A stretch of DNA of 64,000 nucleotides from Plectonema cf. radiosum LEGE 06105. GTDB lineage: Bacteria > Cyanobacteriota > Cyanobacteriia > Cyanobacteriales > Nostocaceae. The DNA lies in assembly GCF_015207665.1 (NCBI RefSeq), contig NZ_JADEWL010000010.1:36219-100218 (forward strand), read 5' to 3'. Positions 1 to 8,653 of this stretch are shown in pieces; the stretch's first letter is position 1, and every line of letters starts with the position of its first letter. The notes beneath the pieces are model-generated. The model saw only the letters and a list, made by a program, of their open reading frames with translations, had not been told where the DNA came from and made no database searches. Both the position numbers and the translations under genes were made by a program.

Positions 1-872
<872 letters not shown>

Positions 873-885
873 AGTTTGACGTTAT

Positions 886-911
886 CGTTCCCAAGCTTTG
901 CCTTGGGAATG
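886..911. repeat. Hairpin behind por, terminator-like
   Basis: GTTCCCAAG and CTTGGGAAT pair around a short loop 15 bases after the por stop, and a T-rich stretch follows. It could stop por transcription. The sequence also resembles small palindromic repeats common between cyanobacterial genes, so terminator function is inferred. Confidence 0.5.
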
Positions 912-1027
912 TATTTTATTAATTTATGGTTAGTCGATTACTTTGCGATCGCGATATTCAAGCTACGATAAAATCCTCAACATTTGTAATTTTTCATTAA
1001 GTTAAGTTAGATAAGTGAATTTACAAA

Positions 1028-1630
1028 ATGGCTTATAGTGATTTTAAATTAGCTCAAGTTATCCAAAGTTTTGGATTAACAGTTCATGAAGGTTCCAGAA
1101 TATTTGCTCATTTTCCCGAAGAAAAATGTAGCGACTTACTTTCAACTATTCTTAAAGAAAATGTAGATTTAGCAATTGCAATCAATACAGAAAAAGCCCG
1201 TTCTGAAATGATAATTAGTCCCATATTACTTGAGGTTAGGCGTAAACTTGATAACAAAATCAGTTTATTTTCAGGAGTAGATTTTAATGTCGATAGTGCA
1301 AAAGGATTAAATGGCTTCTGTGACTTTCTGATTAGTCTTTCTCAAGAACAGCTTTTTATCCGCGCACCTGCAATTACTCTAGTTGAAGCAAAAAATGAAA
1401 ATCTCAAATCTGGATTGGGTCAGTGTATTGCAGAAATGATTGCAGCCCAGCTATTTAATCAAATGCAGGGAAATACAATTAGAAGTATTTATGGTGTAAT
1501 ATCGATTGGAACGATTTGGCAGTTTTTAAGATTAGAAGATGATAATATTTATATTGATCTAAGTGAATATTATATTCAAGATATTGAAAAAATTTTAGGA
1601 ATATTAATAAATGCACTCAGACAAAATTAA
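1028..1630 (+). CDS. Conserved hypothetical protein with PD-(D/E)XK-like core
   Basis: A 200-aa protein I cannot name. Residues about 92-127 read as a nuclease-like core: GFCDFLIS (Asp on a strand) and, about 23 residues later, LVEAKNE (E-x-K on the next strand), followed by a helix rich in Q/A. That spacing fits the PD-(D/E)XK fold, but no nuclease activity is shown. No signal peptide or membrane segment. The ATG follows an AT-rich leader with no clear Shine-Dalgarno site. It converges on the DUF4336 gene, and the two stop codons overlap by four bases. Confidence 0.7.
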   Translation: MAYSDFKLAQVIQSFGLTVHEGSRIFAHFPEEKCSDLLSTILKENVDLAIAINTEKARSEMIISPILLEVRRKLDNKISLFSGVDFNVDSAKGLNGFCDFLISLSQEQLFIRAPAITLVEAKNENLKSGLGQCIAEMIAAQLFNQMQGNTIRSIYGVISIGTIWQFLRLEDDNIYIDLSEYYIQDIEKILGILINALRQN

Positions 1631-2838
1631 ACCTTCTCCTTTGCTGGAGGTATTCCTAATTTATTCAAAGTAGCATCAATCTCTTCTAAAAGCTGAAAAT
1701 CTTCTTGAGGTAAAATACTATTACTATATTTTTCTAAAAACGAAAATGCTTGTCTAAATTGATAGGGTGTTGCTTCTATTGGTGCATCAAAATGACAGGG
1801 AATTATTCGTTTAAAGTCCCAATTAGCAACTTTATCAGCCCATGCAATAGTTTCGGATGGTGCGCGGTTGAGAATTAAAGTTTGTAAAATTGGTGCTACG
1901 AATAATCTACCATCCCCGTGTAACGCATCAAAGCAACGCTGCCAATTTGATTTCCATTGAAAAGGATATAAACCAAAGTAAGCGTTCTTAGAACGTTCTG
2001 AGGCTTGAAACGCATTACGGAATACTTCCCTCCATTTGGGTAAATCTAAGACGCTGGGGCGGAAATATAAGGCAAATAAAGCGATACGTTGCCATCCTTT
2101 GCGACGGTTTTCTGGAGTATTTGCAATAATATCGGTTGCTTTATCTTTAGCGTGGAATAGTAAAGGGTATGAGTCTAATTGAATAATTGCGGGAGGTTGT
2201 TCGGGGACGGAAACGATTGAATCCGTAACTAAAAGAGTTTTTGATGATTTATGGAACAATGCGACCTCAGCGAATCTACCCAGCCCTAGTTCGATGGGAC
2301 CAAGAATGGAGTGGTCAAATTCGTTCGCGAAAGGTATTTTACTGCTGTCTTCTGCAAGTACTTGAGTACGTTTTCCAGGTATACCCAACCAACTCAAGGG
2401 AAGATTTACAGGAAAACTCCATTGTTTGGGTGCAACAAATACCTGTGAATCGGCAAAACGTCTGGCAAAGGGACCGACAAATACTTTATGTTCTAAGCCC
2501 GATATGGTGGGCAATATTATATACTTTATCTTGCCATGCTCCGCCACTAATTCTTCCACAAGACGAACACATTCTGGAGTTGGTGCTACTGGTGCATAAA
2601 CAAGTAAACCACCTTCATTTAACTTGACAACAGTCATGCGGATGGGGACAACAACGTAGAAAATGCCTTGAAGCTGATCAAAAGTCCAAATAGTATCCTT
2701 GACTACTTCTTTACGGATTGTGCGCCGTTTACCAAATGGGTAAATTGGCAAAGTAAACCAAAAGCGCCATGAATAGTCTTGAGTATTGCTTGGTTGTTCT
2801 GACCTTTGGAGCATTTTCATCGTCGTTTGTTGTATCAT
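1627..2838 (-). CDS. DUF4336 (metallo-beta-lactamase-like) protein
   Basis: About 403 aa. The block KEVVKDTIWTFDQLQG, then VVVPIRMTVVKL and IILPTISGLEHKVFVGPFAR, is typical of DUF4336, a family distantly related to metallo-beta-lactamase-fold proteins. The role is unknown. The frame continues upstream to a TTG at 2865, but the ATG at 2838 is preferred; a further ATG lies at 2820. The C-terminus ends NKLGIPPAKEKV. No transport signal. The upstream region carries a small palindromic repeat and the IS element. Confidence 0.8.
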   Translation of the reverse strand: MIQQTTMKMLQRSEQPSNTQDYSWRFWFTLPIYPFGKRRTIRKEVVKDTIWTFDQLQGIFYVVVPIRMTVVKLNEGGLLVYAPVAPTPECVRLVEELVAEHGKIKYIILPTISGLEHKVFVGPFARRFADSQVFVAPKQWSFPVNLPLSWLGIPGKRTQVLAEDSSKIPFANEFDHSILGPIELGLGRFAEVALFHKSSKTLLVTDSIVSVPEQPPAIIQLDSYPLLFHAKDKATDIIANTPENRRKGWQRIALFALYFRPSVLDLPKWREVFRNAFQASERSKNAYFGLYPFQWKSNWQRCFDALHGDGRLFVAPILQTLILNRAPSETIAWADKVANWDFKRIIPCHFDAPIEATPYQFRQAFSFLEKYSNSILPQEDFQLLEEIDATLNKLGIPPAKEKV

Positions 2839-2960
2839 TCCACGAATCGGGCGAAAAATAGACAATTTTCTTATATCTATCTTGTCCTGAGAATATGGAG
2901 TTTAGCAAATCATGATTTGATTTAGTTTGTTTTCGTTGTTTAAGTACAATATAGCTTTTG

Positions 2961-2984
2961 TAGTGCGGGCCGGACAGCCCGCTA
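2961..2984. repeat. Small GC-rich palindromic repeat
   Basis: GCGGGC and GCCCGC with flanking TAG/CTA form a compact hairpin in otherwise AT-rich DNA between the DUF4336 gene and the IS element. It resembles the dispersed palindromes frequent in Nostocales genomes. No function is evident. Confidence 0.45.
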
Positions 2985-3091
2985 CGGGTGTACCTCATCA
3001 CAGCCGGAAATTCCGTATGTTCTCTAGTATGTATATAGTTGAACGCGATGATGCAGCCAAGTTTACACCTGTTAATTAATGGGTGAACTAC

Positions 3092-4331
3092 CTACACTGA
3101 CCTTCGGAGAGCGTGTAGGCTTCCCAATTCATTGGGGATTGCCTCGACCTTCGTAGATTTTTTACGTCCCGAAGATTTTGGTCTTACATCCCCTCCAAGG
3201 GCAGAAGCGCTAGTTCCTAACGCCAAAATTCGCAATCCTTCATTCCTAATATTTATTGCAGCATTGATATCTCTATCATGCTGTTTGTTGCAGTGCGGAC
3301 AATCTACAAACCTCACACCCAAGGAATCATATCCTTTCTGTAGCATTGGGATTGGTAGTAGCGTCTCGCTACAAAGTTGAGAAGATGGGAAGAAACGACC
3401 TATTTCAATATAGGTATGACCGAATCTCTCAGCTTTATATTTGAGCATGGTTTGAAACATTCCCCATCCTTGGTCAGATATTGCTTTTGCCAAGTTCGGA
3501 TTTTTAACCATGTTCTTAACTGCTAAATCTTCCACACAAATAACTTGGTTTTCGTATGCTCGGACAGCGAGATAGCTTGTGTAGAAAATCTTCTCTAACC
3601 CTAGCGATTTTGCTAGAGACTTTTGCAACTAACCGTTTGATTTTACGACGCTTGTTAGATTTTTTATCCGTCTTTTTAGCTAGTTTTTTCTGTTTACGCT
3701 TTCTATTCTTTTCTAATTTAGCTAATTGTTTTTTGGGAAGGTCATACTTAGAACCGGACGAGGTTATAGCAAAGTTTTTTAACCCTAAATCAACACCTAT
3801 AGCTTCTCTAATTGCTACTACTGGCGTATCTTCCTGGCTAAATAAAATAGAAGCATAATACTTACCATCTGCGTTTCTTGATATTGTTACAGTCGTGAAT
3901 TTGCCAGACGGTAGTTGTTTGTGAAACACAGTTTTAATCAACCCCAATGTACCGGGAAACTTAATGACAGAATCTTCTGGAATTAACTTAACGTTTTGGG
4001 GATATTGAATAGATTGTTTACCATGTTTAGATTTAAAGTTAGGGTATTTAGCGCGACCCTCAAAAAAATTGACAAACGCGCTAGAAAGATTAAATGTGAC
4101 TCGTTGCAATACTTGACTGTATGCAAGTCCTAACCATTCATATTCTTTTTTTAATCCCGGAAGCAATTTATCCATTGCCGCTTTAGAAAGACCTTTCCCT
4201 GTCTCTTTATACGTTGTGGAAGTCTTGTTAAGCATATAGTTCCACAACCAACGGGTATTCCCAAAACATTGGGAAAGATAGGTTTCTTGCGCGTCTGTCG
4301 GATAAATTCTAACTTTAACTGCTCTATACAT
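3092..4331 (-). pseudogene. tnpB: TnpB (IS605 OrfB, RNA-guided nuclease), frameshifted
   Basis: TnpB is the RuvC-type nuclease of IS200/IS605 elements. The 5' part (4331 to about 3570) has the helix-turn-helix N-terminus (MYRAVKVRIYPTDAQ), the central barrel and the RuvC Asp in GVDLGLKNFA. Reading then moves to another frame near 3565-3580: VREDFLHKLSR continues as YENQVICVEDLAVKNM (RuvC Glu), and DRDINAAINIRNEG (RuvC Asp) follows. No long homopolymer at the shift suggests programmed slippage. The first zinc-finger pair is also odd: CSET stands where C-x-x-C is common, while CPHC is intact. Probably inactive. Confidence 0.85.
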
Positions 4332-4364
4332 GGTATCGACCTTACCGTGTTTACTTATTCATGA

Positions 4365-4390
4365 TAACACATATTTGAGATAGTGTGTTA
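4365..4390. other. Left-end hairpin of the IS605-type element
   Basis: TAACACA and TGTGTTA flank a 12-base spacer about 33 bases upstream of the tnpB start. Imperfect subterminal hairpins here are what Y1 transposases recognise. The role is inferred from position and shape. Confidence 0.5.
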
Positions 4391-4618
4391 CTTAAAAACA
4401 AATATTTTGCTCGTCTCGTCGCTGTAGTTTTCTTTGTTCTCGCTTCGCTCAAATGCATTCAAACTACGCAACTCGCAATCAGGAGCAATTCATCTCAACA
4501 CCTCCCCCAGAGGGTAGGTGTGAGCCTTCTTGCTGTTTAAGGTAAAATTTCAAAAATAAAGACACAGATTTCAGACAAATTCGATAAGCTGACAAAAGCA
4601 GTTTCGCGAATTCAGAAA
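4391..4618. other. Gap with paired segments between IS and HAD gene
   Basis: No gene seen. GTAGTTT (near 4425) can pair with AAACTAC (near 4463), and ACACCT/AGGTGT at about 4498-4522 forms a second hairpin with a C/G-rich loop. These may be remains of an older IS end or an untranslated structured transcript. It is also the leader of the HAD gene. Confidence 0.35.
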
Positions 4619-5413
4619 ATGACAGCAATTAGCCCGACAATTTTGGCATTGGACTTTGACGGTGTAATCTGTAACGGACTGATAGAATACTTTCAGGTAG
4701 CTTGGCGTACTTACTGCAAATTTTGGTCTTGTGCTAATCAAAATCAAAATCAAACAGAAGATTTAGCGAATAAATTCTATCGTCTGCGACCAGTAATTGA
4801 GACGGGTTGGGAAATGCCTGTTTTAATTAAAGCATTATTAGAAGGATTTGAAGAAGATAAAATTCTGCAAGAGTGGGGTGATATATCCCATAAAATTCTT
4901 CGACAAGAGGATTTTGTTGCTCAAGAAATTGCTGGAATGTTAGACAAACAGCGAGATGAATGGATAGCCACAGATAAAAATGGTTGGCTGAATTTACACA
5001 AGTTTTATCCGGGAGTAGTAGAAAAAATTCAAAGTATTTATAATACTCAAATTGCTTTATATATAGTAACTACTAAAGAAGGACGTTTTGTCAAAGAATT
5101 ATTGCATAAAGCAGGCTTCGATTTACCACAAGAAGCAATTTTTGGCAAAGAAGAAAAACGTCCCAAATACGAAATTTTGCGAGAATTAAAGCAAGAAGCC
5201 AATGATTTAACAGTTAGTTTATGGTTTATCGAAGACCGGATACAAACGTTACAAAAAGTTAAGGAGCAACCAGATTTAGAAGATGTAGAATTGTTTCTTG
5301 CCGATTGGGGTTATAATACCCCGAAACATAGAGAAACCGCGAAAAAAGATATGCGAATTCAATTAATATCGCTAGCTCAATTTGTCCAAGATTTTGATAA
5401 ATGGCAATCTTGA
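4619..5413 (+). CDS. HAD-family hydrolase
   Basis: A 264-aa haloacid-dehalogenase-like hydrolase. Motif I is LALDFDGVICNG (two catalytic Asp) at residues about 9-20. Motif II (Thr) is in YIVTTKEGRF, and a Lys plus an acidic motif lie in IFGKEEKRPKYEI and LWFIEDRIQTL. The helical cap insert follows motif I. The substrate cannot be told; related cyanobacterial proteins are annotated only as HAD hydrolases. Cytosolic, no signal peptide. A heptanucleotide repeat tract begins right after the stop. Confidence 0.85.
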   Translation: MTAISPTILALDFDGVICNGLIEYFQVAWRTYCKFWSCANQNQNQTEDLANKFYRLRPVIETGWEMPVLIKALLEGFEEDKILQEWGDISHKILRQEDFVAQEIAGMLDKQRDEWIATDKNGWLNLHKFYPGVVEKIQSIYNTQIALYIVTTKEGRFVKELLHKAGFDLPQEAIFGKEEKRPKYEILRELKQEANDLTVSLWFIEDRIQTLQKVKEQPDLEDVELFLADWGYNTPKHRETAKKDMRIQLISLAQFVQDFDKWQS

Positions 5414-5552
5414 ATAATTGACAGTTGACAGTTGACAGTTGACAACTAACCACCAACAACTAACTCAAAACTCCTAACCCCTAACTCCTAACCCCTAACT
5501 CCTAACTCCTAACTCCTAACTCCTAACCCCTAACCCCTAACCTTTAACTCAT
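5414..5552. repeat. Heptanucleotide tandem repeats (STRR-like)
   Basis: Runs of TTGACAG units are followed by many CTAACTC / CTAACCC units, filling the whole gap between the HAD and NurA genes up to two bases before the next ATG. This is the short tandemly repeated repetitive sequence type known from heterocystous cyanobacteria. It probably also forms the leader of the next gene. Confidence 0.85.
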
Positions 5553-5553
5553 T

Positions 5554-6828
5554 ATGCTAGACCTTAGTAAACTTGCGGGACAAATGCGTGGTTTGAGTCA
5601 ACATTTGACGGCTGAAGCTGAAGCAAATCGTCAACGTTTGCAATTAGCCCAAAAACATCTTGAGGATGCTTTTTCCAATCAAGATGAGTTAGTTAAAATC
5701 CAACAGAAATGGCGTGATCGTATTTTGTTTGCAAATGCAACTCCCGTGGAACCGCTACATACTTGTATTGATATTATGGTTCCTCCAAAAACTCATACTG
5801 TAATTGCTACTGATGGTTCTCAAATTGCTCCTAACCATCACGAAATTGCTTATTGCTATCTCCTAAATATCGGTAGAGTAGTCTTACATTATGGACAAAA
5901 TAAACACCCACTTCTAGATAGTTTGCCGGAGATATTTTACCGTCCCGAAGATTTATATATGTCTCGTCAATGGGGAATTAGAACCGAAGAGTGGATGAGT
6001 TACCGACGCACCGCAAGTGAAGCGGTGGTATTGTCGGAATTGGCTATTGCAGCAACGGAGAAGGGACAAAGGGATGAGGCGACAAAGGGATGGATGGATA
6101 AGGAAATAGGGGGGCAAGGAGACAAGGGGAATATTTCTGCATCTAAATCTGTTGCGGAAAGGGTACCAAATTTAGCGATGGTAGATGGTTCGCTGATTTA
6201 CTGGTTTTTGGAACAATTACCTTTTGACGCTAGAGACCATATTTTACCGCCGATTTTGCAGTCTTGGAAGGATTTACGAGATGCGGGCATTCCTTTGATG
6301 GGTTATTTGAGTGCTTCACGGAGTATTGAGGGAATGAATTTTTTTCGGTTGTCTGCTTGTCCTCATCAAGCACCAGATTGTATCAGTTTTTGCCCCAATC
6401 AAATGGAGAAGATTCCTTGTAAAGTTTTTGAAGGATTACGAGATAGTACTTTGTGGTCAACTCAACTTAAACCGGGACAGCGGAGTCCTTTGTGGCGTAG
6501 TAATTCGCGAATTTTAGATTTATACGAAGACCAGCAAATTTACTTTTGCTACGTTCACGTCGGTACGGAAATAGCACGGATAGAATTTCCCCAATGGGTA
6601 GTAGAAAATACCGAAATGTTTGAGGAATCTTTGGGGTTGATGTTAGCGCAAGTTCATAAAGGATATGGTTATCCAGTGGCTTTAGCAGAAGCTCACAATC
6701 AAGCGGTTGTCAGAGGTGGCGATCGCTCTCGTTTCTTCGGTTTATTAGAACGACAAATGATTAAAGCTGGGTTAAAAAATGTCGGAACTTCTTACAAGGA
6801 AGCACGGAAGAGAGGAAGTATTGCTTAA
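5554..6828 (+). CDS. NurA-domain protein (DNA repair nuclease family)
   Basis: A 424-aa protein with the NurA domain, a 5'-3' nuclease family that acts with HerA in archaea. Visible motifs are VIATDGSQIAPNHHE (metal-binding Asp near residue 90) and LAMVDGSLIYWF (second Asp near residue 210), plus the C-terminal block VALAEAHNQAVV. The N-terminus is a predicted coiled coil (LTAEAEANRQRLQLAQKHLED). Residues about 169-198 are a Gly/Lys/Asp-rich insert encoded by purine-rich DNA like the intergenic repeats, probably a repeat that entered the gene in frame. No HerA-like partner is adjacent. Confidence 0.8.
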   Translation: MLDLSKLAGQMRGLSQHLTAEAEANRQRLQLAQKHLEDAFSNQDELVKIQQKWRDRILFANATPVEPLHTCIDIMVPPKTHTVIATDGSQIAPNHHEIAYCYLLNIGRVVLHYGQNKHPLLDSLPEIFYRPEDLYMSRQWGIRTEEWMSYRRTASEAVVLSELAIAATEKGQRDEATKGWMDKEIGGQGDKGNISASKSVAERVPNLAMVDGSLIYWFLEQLPFDARDHILPPILQSWKDLRDAGIPLMGYLSASRSIEGMNFFRLSACPHQAPDCISFCPNQMEKIPCKVFEGLRDSTLWSTQLKPGQRSPLWRSNSRILDLYEDQQIYFCYVHVGTEIARIEFPQWVVENTEMFEESLGLMLAQVHKGYGYPVALAEAHNQAVVRGGDRSRFFGLLERQMIKAGLKNVGTSYKEARKRGSIA

Positions 6829-6968
6829 TTAGGAAAGGAGTTAGTTGACAGTTAACAGTAAATTGAGTGATTGGGAATAGTCACGTTCCCTTTGACCTAT
6901 AACCTTTAACCTATTTTTCTCGTTACAATAGTTGTCAAATAAATACAAATATCATATCGTCCCTGAAA
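6829..6968. repeat. Gap with degenerate heptamer repeats
   Basis: TTGACAG / TTAACAG and CCTTTGACCTATAACCTTTAA-like heptamers fill most of this leader of the FHA gene. The tract matches the type at 5.4 kb but is shorter and more diverged. No separate promoter is assigned. Confidence 0.5.
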
Positions 6969-7757
6969 ATGCAAAATTTAGGTACTTTACAAATAACAGG
7001 GCTGGGTTTAGAGCTGTTTCATACCCAAAGCAATACTTCCTTTGAAATTCCCCAGAATTATCCAGTTATTCGTATGGGGAAGTCAAACGAACAGGTTCCT
7101 ATTGATATTGATGTTTTGGGTTTACCTTCTGCTGATATTGTTTCGCGAGTCCACGCAGAGATTCTTGTCGAAGGTAATACTTATTATTTAATCGATGTGG
7201 GTAGTTCTAACGGTACTTTTATTAATGACAATAAGCTGGAAGCCCGGACACGCTACCCACTCCAACTAGGAGATCGAATTGACCTCGGTTACGATAAGAA
7301 AGTAACTTTTATATTCCAATACAAACAGCAAAGTAAACATACTGCGATTGTAGAAAGTAATCAACCTACCACTATCCAACATCAACGTATCAATAACAGG
7401 CAGCAAGTACAATTAGTAGACGGTAAAAGTAAATTTGTTGGTTTAACATTGATGGTTGTAGGAATGTTAATCTTCGCTGCAAATACTCGAATTGGTATTG
7501 GTGTTGGTATTTCAACTATTTTATTATTGATTGGGGGAGTTGTAATTCTCTTGCAGCGTCGCATTAATCGTAATTGGGGATGGGTTTTAATCGGACTCGG
7601 AACTGCATTAATCGTCTTTTCTGGTAGACTATTCGCTTCGTTTAATCTTTTAGCTGTCCTCTTATCAGCTAGCTTGATATTTATGGGATATAAATTATTT
7701 AAAACCGGGACAGTCTTTGGTTATGGTTTGAATTCCCTTAAAGGAAGAAAAGAATAA
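6969..7757 (+). CDS. FHA-domain membrane protein
   Basis: A 262-aa protein. Residues about 30-110 form a forkhead-associated domain that binds phosphothreonine peptides: VIRMGKS, then SADIVSRVHAEI (Ser-Arg-x-His) and VGSSNGTFIND are the core motifs. Residues about 155-245 contain three to four hydrophobic segments, so the FHA domain is anchored at a membrane, probably facing the cytosol. The partner kinase is not in the neighbourhood. The ATG is the first in frame after the repeat-rich leader. Confidence 0.88.
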   Translation: MQNLGTLQITGLGLELFHTQSNTSFEIPQNYPVIRMGKSNEQVPIDIDVLGLPSADIVSRVHAEILVEGNTYYLIDVGSSNGTFINDNKLEARTRYPLQLGDRIDLGYDKKVTFIFQYKQQSKHTAIVESNQPTTIQHQRINNRQQVQLVDGKSKFVGLTLMVVGMLIFAANTRIGIGVGISTILLLIGGVVILLQRRINRNWGWVLIGLGTALIVFSGRLFASFNLLAVLLSASLIFMGYKLFKTGTVFGYGLNSLKGRKE

Positions 7758-7827
7758 TCATCAAAATTATCTAGTTTTTACTCCTAAGTTTTACTAAGTT
7801 ATGGATTTTGTAGTTTGAAATACTGTT

Positions 7828-8265
7828 TTAGCTGCTGGCTAATCTTTCGATTAATTGAATTATATTATTCTCTAATTTTCTCAGAGCAATGGTTGGTAAT
7901 CCTTGATGAGAATCACGAATATTCCAGTATTCAACTTTATCTACCCACTCAGGAAATCTTTTCAACATTAGAGGACGATGTTCAGCTTCATTCATAGCAA
8001 TTATAATCTCAGCAGTCTGAAAATCTTCATTATTGACTTGTATTGGATTTCGTTGTGTTTTAGGAAGAATTACTCCCTGACTTTGAAGTTTTCTGATTGT
8101 AAACCAAGAAATAGCCCCAATAGTTGGTATTCCTCGACCTAAAGCGATACCTCGTGAATCAGCTTCCCATTCTAGTCCTTGCTTTCTGGCTAAATCATTA
8201 AACAGGAGTTCTGCAAAACGGCTACGGAAATAATTCCCAGTACAAAGAAATAGAACTTTTTTCAT
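7828..8265 (-). CDS. Low-molecular-weight phosphotyrosine phosphatase-like protein
   Basis: A 145-aa protein starting MKKVLFLCTGN. The phosphatase loop C-x5-R is seen in LCTGNYFRSR at residues 8-14, followed by Ser. The fold is shared by LMW tyrosine phosphatases and arsenate reductases. The usual C-terminal DP-Y acid motif is not obvious (WNIRDSHQG stands near it), so activity is uncertain. The frame runs upstream to 8367, but that extension looks non-coding and includes part of the leader. A hairpin repeat lies upstream. Confidence 0.8.
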   Translation of the reverse strand: MKKVLFLCTGNYFRSRFAELLFNDLARKQGLEWEADSRGIALGRGIPTIGAISWFTIRKLQSQGVILPKTQRNPIQVNNEDFQTAEIIIAMNEAEHRPLMLKRFPEWVDKVEYWNIRDSHQGLPTIALRKLENNIIQLIERLASS

Positions 8266-8384
8266 ATAGATAGAATGTTTTTGTTTTCGGTGTCTCAAAA
8301 AGTTTAAAGCTAAATAGCTTTCATTTCTTGCATTTTTAATCACAAAAAATATTCTTTTTTTTATCACTTCATTCGTAGTGACTA

Positions 8385-8449
8385 AGAAGTCGGGTTTTAT
8401 AATTATTTTTTTGTATTTAGAGATGTTGAATCTGAGAAACCCGATTTCT
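8385..8449. repeat. 65-bp inverted-repeat element, copy 1
   Basis: AGAAGTCGGGTTTT and AAACCCGATTTCT form the ends of a 65-base element in a gap of almost 400 bases. Related copies lie at 35375-35438 and 40811-40874. It is like a miniature element or hairpin repeat; no coding capacity. Confidence 0.6.
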
Positions 8450-8653
8450 GATTACGAATCTTTAATTACAGCTAATTGGGGTGACTTTATCAGATAATTA
8501 CGTAAGTCCGATTAAATTTAAAAACTATTTACTTTAATTAAGAGAAAATTCGGTAGCTGATTTACCTTGCGACTAGTTATATTAGGTGGCATTCCCTAAA
8601 GTTCGATTTTCCATTGTACCTAAGCGTTTATCGACCTATTTACCAGTCACCAT

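Larger units (their letters stand above)
3081..4390 (-). mobile_element. IS200/IS605-type element, tnpB only
   Basis: One degenerate tnpB gene lies between two subterminal hairpins: 3091-3119 at the gene's 3' end (CCTACAC/GTGTAGG) and 4365-4390 at the 5' side (TAACACA/TGTGTTA). No tnpA (Y1 transposase) is present, so it would have relied on a transposase elsewhere. The 3' end, GGCAATCCCC onward to GTAGTTCACC, nearly matches the relic at 27.6 kb. The exact borders are inferred from the hairpins, because this element class makes no target duplication. Confidence 0.75.

Noticed and set aside
5414..5552. Heptamer tract considered as CRISPR
   Set aside because: Units are 7 bases without spacers, unlike CRISPR repeats of 25-40 bases with spacers of similar length.
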